From VBDM01 sp964430565 (GTDB lineage: Bacteria > Pseudomonadota > Gammaproteobacteria > Burkholderiales > SG8-39), in the NCBI GenBank assembly GCA_964430565.1, contig CAYSFD010000019.1:1-64000 (forward strand): 64,000 nucleotides of DNA, in the 5' to 3' direction. Position 1 is the first letter of the stretch. Each line of letters starts with the position of its first letter. The position numbers were made by a program, and so were the translations under genes. This document shows, in pieces, positions 15,128-23,490 of the stretch. The notes under the pieces were generated by a model, which did not search any database, had not been told where the DNA came from, and worked only from the letters and a program-made list of their open reading frames with translations.

Positions 15128-16285
15128 ATGATCTCGACACTGGTCGTCGGGGGCGGGATCGGCGGACTGTCCCTCGCCCGCGAGCTCGCGATCCGCGGCC
15201 TGCCCGTGACGGTTCTCGAGAAGGCCGCGCAACTGAACCCGATCGGGGCCGGGATCATCATGAACCCCAACGCGATGCGCGTCCTGGAGCGAAACGGGCT
15301 GGCCGAGGCATTGCGCCCGAACGCCTGGCCGTATCTGATGCGCGAGACCTGCGACCAGCGCGGCAGGCTGCTTGCGGTCCGCGACTATCGTCCGCTGTAC
15401 GACTCCGGCAAGCTCTCGACGGGCGCGCTGGTGCACCGTGCGCACCTGCTCGACGTGCTCTACCGCGGCGTGCCGCAGGAGGCGGTGCACTTCGGGGTCG
15501 CCGTGAAGAGCATCGATCTCACGCCCGACCGGGTCCGCCTCGAGACGGAGCGGAGCGGAGTCTTCGAGGCGGACCTCCTGATTGGCGCGGACGGGATTCA
15601 CTCGCAGGTGCGGCGACATGCATTCGGCGAGATCGAGCCTTTTTACATGGGGTACCGATCGCATCGGTTGCTCGTGGATAATGTCGCCGGGACCCGGAAC
15701 TTCACCGAGTTCCTGGGCCGTGGCCAGCGCATCGGGCTGGTCCCGGTCTCGGAGAAACGGCTGTACGTGTGGACCACGTTCAATTCGCCGCGCGAGGGGC
15801 CTCCACTCCTCGACAGCGCGGACCGGTTTCGCGAGCTGTTCAGACAGTTCTCCGACGAGCGGGTGAGGCGCGTACTGTCCCAGGTCCGGTCCCCGGATGA
15901 GATCATCTCCACGGAGATCGAGGAAATCTGGCTCGATCAGTGGGCGCGGGGCAGGGTGGTCCTGCTCGGCGACGCGGCCCACGCGATGACTCCCAACATC
16001 GGCCAGGGCGCCGGAATGGCCATGGAAGACGCGGCGGTGCTGGCCGAGCAGCTCGCGTCGGCGCAGCGCGGCGCACAGCGACTGGAGCAGGCTCTGGAGA
16101 ATTACGTGAGGCGCCGCAAACCGCGGGTGGAGTCGGTGATGCGAATCTCCCGCGAGGTCGGCGACGCAGGACAGCAGTCGAATCCGATTGCTTGCTGGTT
16201 CAGGAATCTTCGCATTCACCGGGCGAGCCGCAACGAGGACAAGACGATGGCGGATCTCGAGCGGCTGCTCGCCTTCCCGGTCTAA
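15128..16285 (+). CDS. FAD-dependent aromatic monooxygenase (salicylate/3-hydroxybenzoate-hydroxylase-like)
   Basis: A 385-residue single-component flavoprotein hydroxylase. Motifs: GGGIGGL at the N-terminus (FAD/ADP binding), GADGIHSQVR (DG motif) and LLGDAAHAM (flavin ribityl binding). It would hydroxylate a phenolic or aromatic acid using NAD(P)H. I start it at the ATG at 15128; a GTG two codons earlier (15122) is equally possible and neither has a clear ribosome site. A VOC protein and an ABC ATPase gene follow on the same strand. Confidence 0.9.
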   Translation: MISTLVVGGGIGGLSLARELAIRGLPVTVLEKAAQLNPIGAGIIMNPNAMRVLERNGLAEALRPNAWPYLMRETCDQRGRLLAVRDYRPLYDSGKLSTGALVHRAHLLDVLYRGVPQEAVHFGVAVKSIDLTPDRVRLETERSGVFEADLLIGADGIHSQVRRHAFGEIEPFYMGYRSHRLLVDNVAGTRNFTEFLGRGQRIGLVPVSEKRLYVWTTFNSPREGPPLLDSADRFRELFRQFSDERVRRVLSQVRSPDEIISTEIEEIWLDQWARGRVVLLGDAAHAMTPNIGQGAGMAMEDAAVLAEQLASAQRGAQRLEQALENYVRRRKPRVESVMRISREVGDAGQQSNPIACWFRNLRIHRASRNEDKTMADLERLLAFPV

Positions 16286-16301
16286 CCGAAAGGAGCATCG
16301 C

Positions 16302-16691
16302 ATGGGAAAAATTCGGCACATCGCCATCATTGCGGAGGATCCCTTCGTCACCGCCGAGCTCTTCAAGCAGGCGTTGGGCCTCGAGGAGATCGGGCGCGGC
16401 GACAGCGACCTGGCGCGCGAGGTGTATCTCACCGACGGGTACATCAATCTCGCGATCGTGTGCTGGAAGCGCACCAAGCAGAATCCGAATCCCTATCCCG
16501 AAGGCTACGGGCTCGACCACTTCGGCGTGCAGGTCGACGATCTCGAATCGGCGGAGGCCCGGGTCAAGGACATCGGCGCCACGCCTCAGCCTCCGCCCAA
16601 GGTCGATCTGTCCAAGCTCGGCGGCCGGATCTTCTTCGAGAAGAAGTACACCCTCGCGGGCGTGAAGTTCGACCTGTCGGGCCACGGCTGA
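16302..16691 (+). CDS. VOC-superfamily protein
   Basis: A 129-residue glyoxalase/dioxygenase-superfamily protein starting behind GAAAGGAG. His in KIRHIAI and His in GLDHFGV occupy the usual metal-ligand positions of the two repeats. The expected C-terminal Glu seems to be replaced by the Asp of KFDLSGHG, so metal chemistry is uncertain. It is 16 bp after the FAD monooxygenase, so a role in the same catabolic route, for example isomerisation or ring cleavage, is plausible but not shown. Confidence 0.87.
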   Translation: MGKIRHIAIIAEDPFVTAELFKQALGLEEIGRGDSDLAREVYLTDGYINLAIVCWKRTKQNPNPYPEGYGLDHFGVQVDDLESAEARVKDIGATPQPPPKVDLSKLGGRIFFEKKYTLAGVKFDLSGHG

Positions 16692-16715
16692 CCGACCAAG
16701 GCGGAATGAGGCCCG

Positions 16716-17495
16716 ATGAGCGCGATCGCGCTGGAGGCTTCCGGCGTCAGAAAGGTCTACAACAAGAACGGCCGGCCGCTGGAGGTCCTCGACGTGGAGC
16801 GATTCGCCGTCCGCGAAGGGGAGTTCGTGACGGTGATCGGGCCGAGCGGGTGCGGCAAGAGCACCTTTCTTCACATCATGGGCGGCTTCATCAAGGCCGA
16901 GAGCGGCAGCATCCGGGTGCATGGCGAGGAGGTGAACGGGCCGGGCCCGGACCGCGGCATGATGTTCCAGGAATTCGCGCTCTTCCCGTGGCGCACCGTG
17001 GCCGGGAACGTCGCCTGGGGCCTCGAGGCGCAAGGCGTTCCTAAAGCGGAAATCGAGGCCGTGGTCCGCAAGTACCTGGAGATGATGGGTCTAGCCGAGT
17101 TCCACAATCACCTCCCTGCGGAGCTCTCGGGAGGGATGAAACAGCGCGTGGCGCTCGCCCGGGTGCTCGCCTTCGATCCCAAGGTGCTGCTGATGGACGA
17201 GCCTTTCGGCGCGCTCGACGCGCAGACCCGCGAGGTGATGCAGGAGGAGCTGACGCGCCTGTGGGGGCAGACCGGCAAGACGATCGTCTTCGTCACTCAC
17301 GACATCGAGGAGGCCGTCTACCTGGGCGACCGCGTCGTCGTTCTCACCGCTCGCCCAGGGCGGATCAGGGAGGAGGTGCCGATCGCGCTGCCGAGGCCGC
17401 GCGACCTCACCATCAAGAAGTCAGCCCAGTGCCATGAGTACCGGAATTACATCTGGGACCTGATCCGCAGCGAATCCGGCAGCGCGAAGCGGTAG
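16716..17495 (+). CDS. ABC importer ATP-binding protein, NitT/TauT type
   Basis: A 259-residue ABC ATPase of the nitrate/sulfonate/taurine branch. Walker A is GPSGCGKST, the Q-loop is in MMFQEFALFPW, the signature is LSGGMKQRVALARV, and Walker B with D-loop is VLLMDEPFGALD, followed by the H-loop VTHDIEEAV. It would power uptake with the two permeases and binding protein encoded on the other strand. Its TAG stop directly abuts the convergent stop of the binding-protein gene. Confidence 0.94.
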   Translation: MSAIALEASGVRKVYNKNGRPLEVLDVERFAVREGEFVTVIGPSGCGKSTFLHIMGGFIKAESGSIRVHGEEVNGPGPDRGMMFQEFALFPWRTVAGNVAWGLEAQGVPKAEIEAVVRKYLEMMGLAEFHNHLPAELSGGMKQRVALARVLAFDPKVLLMDEPFGALDAQTREVMQEELTRLWGQTGKTIVFVTHDIEEAVYLGDRVVVLTARPGRIREEVPIALPRPRDLTIKKSAQCHEYRNYIWDLIRSESGSAKR

Positions 17496-18479
17496 CTATC
17501 GCGGCAGATACCCCTGGTCGACCATCTCCTCGACCCTCACCGGCTTCTCCAGCCACTGCAGTTTGCCCGCCATCAGCTCGGCGAGCCGCTTCAGGCTCTC
17601 GACATTGATGCGGGCATCGGGATCGCGCTTCCAGTCGGAGTTCTTGAGGTAGATCTCCAGCGGCGTGCGCACGAACCCGGCCTTGTGCAGGTCGCGCTTG
17701 GCCTGCGCTGTGTTGGTGAGGTAATACTTCGTCACCGCCACGTAATCGGCGAGGAAGGCGCGTACCGCGCCGGGCTGCGCCTTGAGGAACTTCTCGCCGA
17801 ACCAAATATCGAGCAGCTCGTGGTCGTAGCCGACCGCTTCGACTGCGGTGAAGAGCTTTCTCAGCCCGCCCTTGGCCACCTCGGCCGAATAAAACGGCTC
17901 GACGAAGGTGCCGGCGCTGACCTTGCCGGTGCGCACCGCATCGCCCATCGCGGGAAAGCCCAGCGGGAACACCTTGGTGTCCCTGTCCGGGGCGAGGCCG
18001 GCGTTGAGCAGCCCGGCGCGCGCCCACAGGTCGGTGGCGGTCTTGATCCCGACCACGCCGATGGTGCCGCCCTTCAAGTCCTTGACCGACTTGATCGGCC
18101 CGTCGTCCTTGACCATGTAGGTAGTGCTGAACCACTCCTTGCCAGCGGCCTCCAGGCAGACGCTGGCGACGATCTTCATGTCGACGCCCTGCGCACGAGC
18201 GAAGATCACCGCCAGGCCCGGCGCGGTGCCGGCGTCGAGCTCGCCCGCGAGGAAGGCCTGGAAGCGCTCGGGATTGGCCTGGAAGAGGATCTGCTTGAGC
18301 TGGTATTGCTTGCCCTGGTTCGGGGTCAGGTCGGGACGAGCGCTCATCAGCCAGACCTGCTCCTCGGCGGCGAAACCGCGGCCGAAGCGGATCAGCGGCG
18401 GTTCCTGCGCCATGGCGTCGAAAGCACTCGACGCGGTGACCGCGAGCAGCGCAACGAGGAAATAGGGGGATCGCTTCAT
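17496..18479 (-). CDS. ABC importer periplasmic substrate-binding protein, SsuA/NMT1-like
   Basis: A 327-residue protein with a Sec signal peptide (hydrophobic core about 6-20, cleavage near AMAQ). The mature part is of the SsuA/THI5-like class: AGELDAGTAPGLAVIFARA, VKDLKGGTIGVVGIKTATD and GTFVEPFYSAEVAKGG. It would bind a small organic anion, perhaps a sulfonate or aromatic acid. AGGAG precedes the ATG. It is the last gene of the permease-permease-binding-protein operon, 12 bp after the second permease. Confidence 0.92.
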   Translation of the reverse strand: MKRSPYFLVALLAVTASSAFDAMAQEPPLIRFGRGFAAEEQVWLMSARPDLTPNQGKQYQLKQILFQANPERFQAFLAGELDAGTAPGLAVIFARAQGVDMKIVASVCLEAAGKEWFSTTYMVKDDGPIKSVKDLKGGTIGVVGIKTATDLWARAGLLNAGLAPDRDTKVFPLGFPAMGDAVRTGKVSAGTFVEPFYSAEVAKGGLRKLFTAVEAVGYDHELLDIWFGEKFLKAQPGAVRAFLADYVAVTKYYLTNTAQAKRDLHKAGFVRTPLEIYLKNSDWKRDPDARINVESLKRLAELMAGKLQWLEKPVRVEEMVDQGYLPR

Positions 18480-18491
18480 GAGGTTCTCCTA

Positions 18492-19250
18492 TCAGACATA
18501 GTAGGTTTCGAGCTTTTCCCAGTATACCAAGCGGTCGCGCAGCAGGACGAGCGCACGGTCTATCAGCCAGCCGAGCAGCGCGATCGCCACTACCACCGCG
18601 AGCATGCGGTCGGTCTTCAGCGACGCGAGCGAGTAGATCACCAAATAGCCGAGCCCGTCGGCCGAGCTGATCATCTCGGTGATGATCACCACGATCATCG
18701 CTACCGGCAGCGCCACCCGGAACCCGGCGAAGATGAACGGCGCGGTGGCGGGGATGACCACGCGCCGGAAGATCCGGGCGCGCGAGGCGCCCATGTTCTG
18801 CGCCGACCAAAGGAGCACGCGGTTGACGCTGCGCGCCCCCTGCGCGGTGATGATCACGATCGGGTAGAGGCACTCCAGGAAAATCAGCGCGACCTTCGAC
18901 AGGCTGCCGATGCCGAACACGAAGATGAAGATCGGGAACAGCGCCAGCTTCGGCACCGCATAGGTTCCAGAGAACAGCGGATCGAGCAGGGCGGCGGCTA
19001 AGGCGGAGCGTCCCATCAGCATTCCGATGACGACTCCCGCCAGCGCCGCCAGGGCGAAGCCGCCGAGCGCCCGGGTGAGCGAGACCCAGGCCTCGAGCAG
19101 GCGGTCGGCGCGCGACACGAACTGCACGAACTCGTGCGCGATGTTCGCGAGCGACGGGAACAGAAGGGGGCTCCACCTGCCGCTGCGGGCCGTAAGCTCC
19201 CAGGCGAGCAGCGCGACGCCGATCAGGAGGAAGGGCGCGAGCCGCCTCAT
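18492..19250 (-). CDS. ABC importer permease, SsuC/TauC-like
   Basis: A 252-residue inner-membrane permease with about six hydrophobic segments and the cytoplasmic EAA-loop region that docks the ATPase (QNMGASRARIFRRVVIPATAPFIFAGFRV). It overlaps the preceding permease by 4 bases (ATGA), so the two are made together and probably form a heterodimeric channel with the ATPase encoded on the plus strand. Confidence 0.93.
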   Translation of the reverse strand: MRRLAPFLLIGVALLAWELTARSGRWSPLLFPSLANIAHEFVQFVSRADRLLEAWVSLTRALGGFALAALAGVVIGMLMGRSALAAALLDPLFSGTYAVPKLALFPIFIFVFGIGSLSKVALIFLECLYPIVIITAQGARSVNRVLLWSAQNMGASRARIFRRVVIPATAPFIFAGFRVALPVAMIVVIITEMISSADGLGYLVIYSLASLKTDRMLAVVVAIALLGWLIDRALVLLRDRLVYWEKLETYYV

Positions 19251-20059
19251 GCGCTGCTCTCCTGCCAGGCGAGCACGCGCTCGCGGCTCAGGCGCAGCAG
19301 CCGGTCGCCAGCATAGCCGAGGATGGCGATGCTGAGCAGCGAGACGTACATGAGGTCAAAGCGCAAGCTGTTCTCCGCCTCCCGGATCAGGTGCCCCAGC
19401 CCGGAGCGGGCGTTGATCATTTCGGTGGCGAACATGACGATGAACGAGAGCGCGAGCGACACGCGCATGCCGGCGAAGATCAGCGGCAGGGCGCTCGGCA
19501 CGACCACTCTGAAAAAGATGCGCCACCTCCCCGCGCCCATGTTGAGACCGGACCATACCAGGATCGTCGGCGTGGCCTTGGCGCCGTAGTAGGCGTTGAT
19601 GAACATCGGGTAGAAGCAAGCCAGGGCGATGATCAGGATCTTGGAGACATCGCCGATCCCGAACCAGAGCATGAACAGGGGCAGCATCACGATCTTCGGC
19701 ACCGGGTAGGTCAGGAAGATCACCGGGCTGAGCATCCGGTCGAATCCGCGCGCGATGCCGGCCGCGAGGCCGAAGGCGATTCCCAGCAGCGTGCCGATGA
19801 CGAAGCCAGGCAGCGAGCGCACGAGGCTTGCGCCGATGTGGGAATAGAGCTCGCCCGAGCCGAGTGCGGTGAAGAAGTGCGTGAGGATCTCCACAGGCCC
19901 CAGGACGTAAGCCGGCAGCCCCCACATCCACAGGAGCTCCCAAAGGAACAAGACGAAAAGCAGCAGACCTACCCTGGCGAGAGCTACCCTCATGATTGCC
20001 GGCGAATCATGCGCGACCCGAGCGAGCCAGGTCAAGCGTAGCTTCGCCAACAACATCAT
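19247..20059 (-). CDS. ABC importer permease, SsuC/TauC-like
   Basis: A 270-residue permease paralogous to the next gene, with the EAA-loop stretch LNMGAGRWRIFFRVVVPSALPLIFAGMRV. Two adjacent ATG codons at 20059/20056 open the frame without a clear ribosome site; an internal ATG at 19993 is an alternative start. It is the first gene of the operon and is divergent from an esterase gene 50 bp away. Confidence 0.92.
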   Translation of the reverse strand: MMLLAKLRLTWLARVAHDSPAIMRVALARVGLLLFVLFLWELLWMWGLPAYVLGPVEILTHFFTALGSGELYSHIGASLVRSLPGFVIGTLLGIAFGLAAGIARGFDRMLSPVIFLTYPVPKIVMLPLFMLWFGIGDVSKILIIALACFYPMFINAYYGAKATPTILVWSGLNMGAGRWRIFFRVVVPSALPLIFAGMRVSLALSFIVMFATEMINARSGLGHLIREAENSLRFDLMYVSLLSIAILGYAGDRLLRLSRERVLAWQESSA

Positions 20060-20108
20060 GCCGTCCGACCGCGGCGAGCCCGGTACTGAACGCTGCTAGA
20101 CTCTGAAC

Positions 20109-21032
20109 GTGGACAAATCCCTCGCATCGGTCGAGATGAGCGCATTGCCGGAGGCGGTGCGCCTGCAGATGGCGGCGATCGGCCCCGTATGGGGCGTCGA
20201 TATCCAGAAGCATCGCGATATCGTGCTCGCGGCCTACGCGCCGCTGCTCGCGCGATCGCCCAAGTCGGGCGTCAGCGTCGAAAACGAGCGGCCCTACGGC
20301 GAGCATCCCCGGCAGCGCCTCGACATCTATCGCCCGCAGGGCAAGGTCCCGATGCCGGTCGTGATCTTCGTGCACGGCGGCGCGTTCGTCCGCGGGGACA
20401 AGCGCGTGAACGACGAAATCTACGCCAACGTCCTGTACTACTTCGCGCGCAACGGCTGCCTCGGCGTCAACATGGAATACAGGCTCGCGCCCGAGGCGGC
20501 GTTTCCCGCGGGCGCGCAGGACGTCGCCGCCGCCGTGGAGTGGGTAGGCAGGCATGCGGCCGAGTTCGGCGGCGATCCCGAACGGATTTTCCTGATCGGC
20601 CACTCGTCGGGCGCGACGCACGTCGCGACGTACGCCTGCGACCCGGACGCGGGCGCCAAGCCCTCGGGGGGCGTTCGCGCCATCGTGCTCCTGAGCGGCC
20701 GCTTGCGCGCCGACGCGCGCCCCGACAACCCCAACGCGGCGGGCGTGCGGGCCTATTTCGGAGAGGACGCATCGAAGTACGACGAGCGCTCGCCCGTCAC
20801 CTGGGCCGCGCGCTGCGCGCTGCCGGTGATGATTGCCATCGCGGAATTCGACAACCCCCTTCTCGACGTCTACGGCGCGGAATTCTTCTGGAAGCTCGCT
20901 GCGGCGCGCGGCAAGGCGCCCCGATTCCTGCGTCTGCGCAACCACAATCACATCTCCATGGTCGCGCACTTCAACTCCGGCGAGGAGCTGCTCGGGCGGG
21001 AGATCCTGGACTTCATGACCGCGCTGCGTTGA
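20109..21032 (+). CDS. Alpha/beta hydrolase (carboxylesterase/HSL-like)
   Basis: A 307-residue cytoplasmic esterase without a signal peptide. Oxyanion motif HGGAF, nucleophile GHSSGAT, then a late catalytic His in NHNHISMV with an acid in AIAEFDNPL. The arrangement matches the HSL/arylformamidase-like esterases. It starts at GTG. An ester or amide released by the imported or oxidised compounds is a fair guess at its substrate, but the sequence does not show it. Confidence 0.87.
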   Translation: MDKSLASVEMSALPEAVRLQMAAIGPVWGVDIQKHRDIVLAAYAPLLARSPKSGVSVENERPYGEHPRQRLDIYRPQGKVPMPVVIFVHGGAFVRGDKRVNDEIYANVLYYFARNGCLGVNMEYRLAPEAAFPAGAQDVAAAVEWVGRHAAEFGGDPERIFLIGHSSGATHVATYACDPDAGAKPSGGVRAIVLLSGRLRADARPDNPNAAGVRAYFGEDASKYDERSPVTWAARCALPVMIAIAEFDNPLLDVYGAEFFWKLAAARGKAPRFLRLRNHNHISMVAHFNSGEELLGREILDFMTALR

Positions 21033-21147
21033 CGGGTGTCTCGGACGAGACCCCGTACAAGAAATCTCGACGGAGTGTTTCGCGCGATAAGCGGCGCGCA
21101 GCGTCCGCCTTGATCGCGCGGAGATAATCCGGCGCTTCGCGTCCGGA

Positions 21148-21915
21148 TTATGAGGACTTGAATTTCTGGGCGAGCTTCTCCGTCTCGCGCGCAAGCACGC
21201 CGACGTCCGCCCCGACCGCGACGAACAGACCGCCGCAGTCGAGCCAGCGCCGCGCGTCGGCCTCGACCCCGGTCAGGATTCCCGGCGCCTTTCCGCATTT
21301 CCGGATGCGTCGAATGGCGTCGTCAATGATCGGCACGATTTTCGGATTGTTCGTCTCACCCGGATAGCCGAGCGAGGCGTGCAGGTCGGCCGGGCCGATG
21401 AAGACGCCGTCCACGCCTTCGACCGCCGCGATTTTCTCCAGGTTGTCGAGCCCTTGCTGGGTCTCGATTTGCACCAGGAGACAGATCTCCTCATGCGCGC
21501 GCTTGGCGTAGTCCTTCACCCGGCCGAAGCGCGTCGCGCGCGTCCCGCCCGCCACGCCGCGCACGCCTGCCGGCGGATAGCGCGTGTAGGCGACGGCATT
21601 GCGCGCTTCCTCGGCGTTCTGCACGTAAGGAATGAGGATCGACTGCGCGCCGATATCCAGAAACCGCTTGATCGTCACCATGTCGTTCCACGGCACGCGC
21701 ACGACCGCGTGGGTGGGATAGGGTGCCGCCGCTTGGAGCTGCTTGAGCACCGACTCGAGGTCGTTCGGCGAGTGCTCGGTGTCGAGCAGCAGCCAGTCGA
21801 AGCCCGAGCCCGCGAGAAGCTCGGTCGCGTAGTGCGACGAAAGGCTGCACCACAGACCGATCTGCGGCTTGAGCGCTTTCAGCGCGCGCTTGAAGTTGTT
21901 GGCGGGAATTTCCAT
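21148..21915 (-). CDS. hpaI: 4-hydroxy-2-oxoheptanedioate aldolase (HpcH/HpaI family)
   Basis: A 255-residue class II pyruvate aldolase, very close in pattern to enterobacterial HpaI: KPQIGLWCSLSSHYATELLA, DTEHSPND, VRVPWND, LVQIETQQG, VFIGPADLHASLG, KAPGIL and ALFVAVG-like GLFVAVGAD. It would split 4-hydroxy-2-oxo acids to pyruvate and a semialdehyde at the end of a meta-cleavage route. The ATG lies 2 bp after the stop of the RraA-like gene. The longer frame upstream is another gene's shadow. Confidence 0.9.
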   Translation of the reverse strand: MEIPANNFKRALKALKPQIGLWCSLSSHYATELLAGSGFDWLLLDTEHSPNDLESVLKQLQAAAPYPTHAVVRVPWNDMVTIKRFLDIGAQSILIPYVQNAEEARNAVAYTRYPPAGVRGVAGGTRATRFGRVKDYAKRAHEEICLLVQIETQQGLDNLEKIAAVEGVDGVFIGPADLHASLGYPGETNNPKIVPIIDDAIRRIRKCGKAPGILTGVEADARRWLDCGGLFVAVGADVGVLARETEKLAQKFKSS

Positions 21916-21917
21916 GA

Positions 21918-22592
21918 CTAGACCTTGTAGCCTTTTTCCTTGAGCGCTTTGTCGACCCAACTGCGGTCCACGGTGCCGGCACGGATCTGTTTCATCGCGC
22001 CTTCCTCCTTCACCAGGATCGCCTTTGCCGAGGCGAGGATTTCCTCCGCCTGCTCCTGCGGGACGGCGACCAGGCCGTCGGCGTCTCCCACGATGATGTC
22101 GCCGGGATTCACCGGTATTCCGCCGATGACGACGGGCACGTTGATCTCGCCCGGGCCGTTCTTGTACGGTCCGCGGTGCGTGACGCCGCTCGCAAAGACC
22201 GGAAAGCTTCCCTGCCGCAGCTCGGCCGAGTCGCGGATCGCGCCCCAGATGACCATGCCGCCGACGCCGCGCTGCTCGGCGCGCGCCGACATCAGCTCGC
22301 CGATGATCGCGTGGTCGTTGAAGCCGCCGCCGTCCACGACGATGACGTCGCCGGGCTCCGCGGTGTCGATCGCCTTGTGGACGAGCAGATTGTCGCCGGG
22401 CGCGGTTTTCACCGTAAACGCGGGGCCGCAAAGCTTGGCGCCGTTGTGCATGGGCCGAAGCTGCGGCCCGCCTGCGTACAGGCGCTCCATGCTGTCGGAG
22501 AGATGCGGCGTGACCATTTTCGCGAGCTCGGCGACGAGCTTCTTGTCGGGACGCTTCGGGATGGGGAGGATGCGAAAGCCGATTGCGGTCAT
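21918..22592 (-). CDS. RraA/HMG-CHA aldolase-family protein
   Basis: A 224-residue RraA-fold protein. The motifs of the aldolase branch are present: PGDVIVVDGGG, GGMVIWGAIRDSAELRQ (Arg-Asp catalytic pair) and PGDIIVGDADGLVAVP. Members split 4-hydroxy-4-methyl-2-oxoglutarate or 4-carboxy-4-hydroxy-2-oxoadipate, or decarboxylate oxaloacetate; others regulate RNase E. Its place between hpaH and hpaI favours an aldolase or decarboxylase. AAGGAAA precedes the ATG, 12 bp after hpaH. Confidence 0.87.
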   Translation of the reverse strand: MTAIGFRILPIPKRPDKKLVAELAKMVTPHLSDSMERLYAGGPQLRPMHNGAKLCGPAFTVKTAPGDNLLVHKAIDTAEPGDVIVVDGGGFNDHAIIGELMSARAEQRGVGGMVIWGAIRDSAELRQGSFPVFASGVTHRGPYKNGPGEINVPVVIGGIPVNPGDIIVGDADGLVAVPQEQAEEILASAKAILVKEEGAMKQIRAGTVDRSWVDKALKEKGYKV

Positions 22593-22604
22593 GAGATTAT
22601 TTCC

Positions 22605-23390
22605 TTAGACGAACTGCACTGCGACGCCGCCCAGCGGGCCGAAGTCGCCGTGCAGGGTGTCGCCCTTGTTGGCGAACACGACGCGCGTGAACGAGCCGGC
22701 GAGGACGAGGTGACCCGCGGCTAGCGTCACGCCCATCTGCCCCAGCTTGTTGGCGAGCCAGGCGACGCCGAGCGCCGGATGGCCGAGCACGCCCGCGGCG
22801 AGCCCGGTCTCCTCGATCTCGGAGTTGCGGTACATGATTCCGCCGACCCAGCGCAAGTCGACCTCCATGGGTTCGATCGGGCGGCCGCCGACGACGATCC
22901 CGGCGGCGGCGCCGTTGTCGGCGACCGTGTCGAAGATCTTGCGCGGGTTCTGCAGGCGCGCATCGACGATCTCCATTGCAGGCACCACGTATTCGGTCGC
23001 GCGCAGCACGTCTACCAGCCCAACGCCTGGCCCCTTGAGCGGCTTGCCGAGGATGAACGCCAGCTCGATCTCGACGCGCGGCAGGCAGTAGTTCGCATGC
23101 GGCACCTTGGCGCCGTCGGCGACCATCATGGTGTCGAGGAGATGCCCGTAGTCGGGCTCGTTGATCTGCGAGGACGCCTGCATCGCCTTGGAGGTGAGCC
23201 CGACCTTGTGGCCGATCAGCTTCGCGCCGCCCTTGATCTTGTGCTGGGCCACCGCGGTAGAGATTGCGTACGCGTCCTCGATGGTGATGTGGGGGTAGGT
23301 AATCGAGAGCTGCACCGCCTGCTTCTTCTCTTTGTCTGCGTTGAGCAGCGTCTCGACGCACTTCTTGCGTTCGGCTTCGGAAAGCGGCAT
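22605..23390 (-). CDS. hpaH: 2-oxohept-4-ene-1,7-dioate hydratase (HpaH-like)
   Basis: A 261-residue hydratase of the fumarylacetoacetase/4-oxalocrotonate-decarboxylase fold. It matches HpaH closely: YPHITIEDAYAI, GHKVGLTSKAMQASSQINEP, RVEIELAFIL, IVDARLQNPRK, DTVADNGAAAG, GVAWLANKLG and GSFTRVVFANKGDT. It would add water to a 2-oxo-4-enoic diacid before aldol cleavage by HpaI. The start is the ATG behind AGAAGAG; the frame extends upstream only through non-coding sequence. Ring-cleavage and decarboxylase genes of the pathway are not in this window. Confidence 0.9.
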   Translation of the reverse strand: MPLSEAERKKCVETLLNADKEKKQAVQLSITYPHITIEDAYAISTAVAQHKIKGGAKLIGHKVGLTSKAMQASSQINEPDYGHLLDTMMVADGAKVPHANYCLPRVEIELAFILGKPLKGPGVGLVDVLRATEYVVPAMEIVDARLQNPRKIFDTVADNGAAAGIVVGGRPIEPMEVDLRWVGGIMYRNSEIEETGLAAGVLGHPALGVAWLANKLGQMGVTLAAGHLVLAGSFTRVVFANKGDTLHGDFGPLGGVAVQFV

Positions 23391-23448
23391 GGGTTCTCTT
23401 CTTTTCGGGAATGCGGATTTTACACCGCAGCAACCTGGATCTTGCTGG

Positions 23449-23490
23449 ATCCCCGCTTGCGCGGGGATGGTTTGACGCCCTTCGGCGTCA
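23449..23490. repeat. REP-like double hairpin
   Basis: Two adjacent hairpins: ATCCCCGC-ttgc-GCGGGGAT (23449-23468) and TGACGCC-cttc-GGCGTCA (23473-23490), both perfect. The first looks like the GC-rich palindromic repeats scattered in many betaproteobacterial genomes. The second includes the stop codon of the thiolase gene. They lie between the thiolase and hpaH and may attenuate or stabilise the transcript. Confidence 0.6.

Noticed and set aside
21034..21054. Inverted repeat GTCTCG/CGAGAC after the esterase gene as a terminator.
   Set aside because: The loop is only two bases and there is no T-run; too weak to list as a feature.
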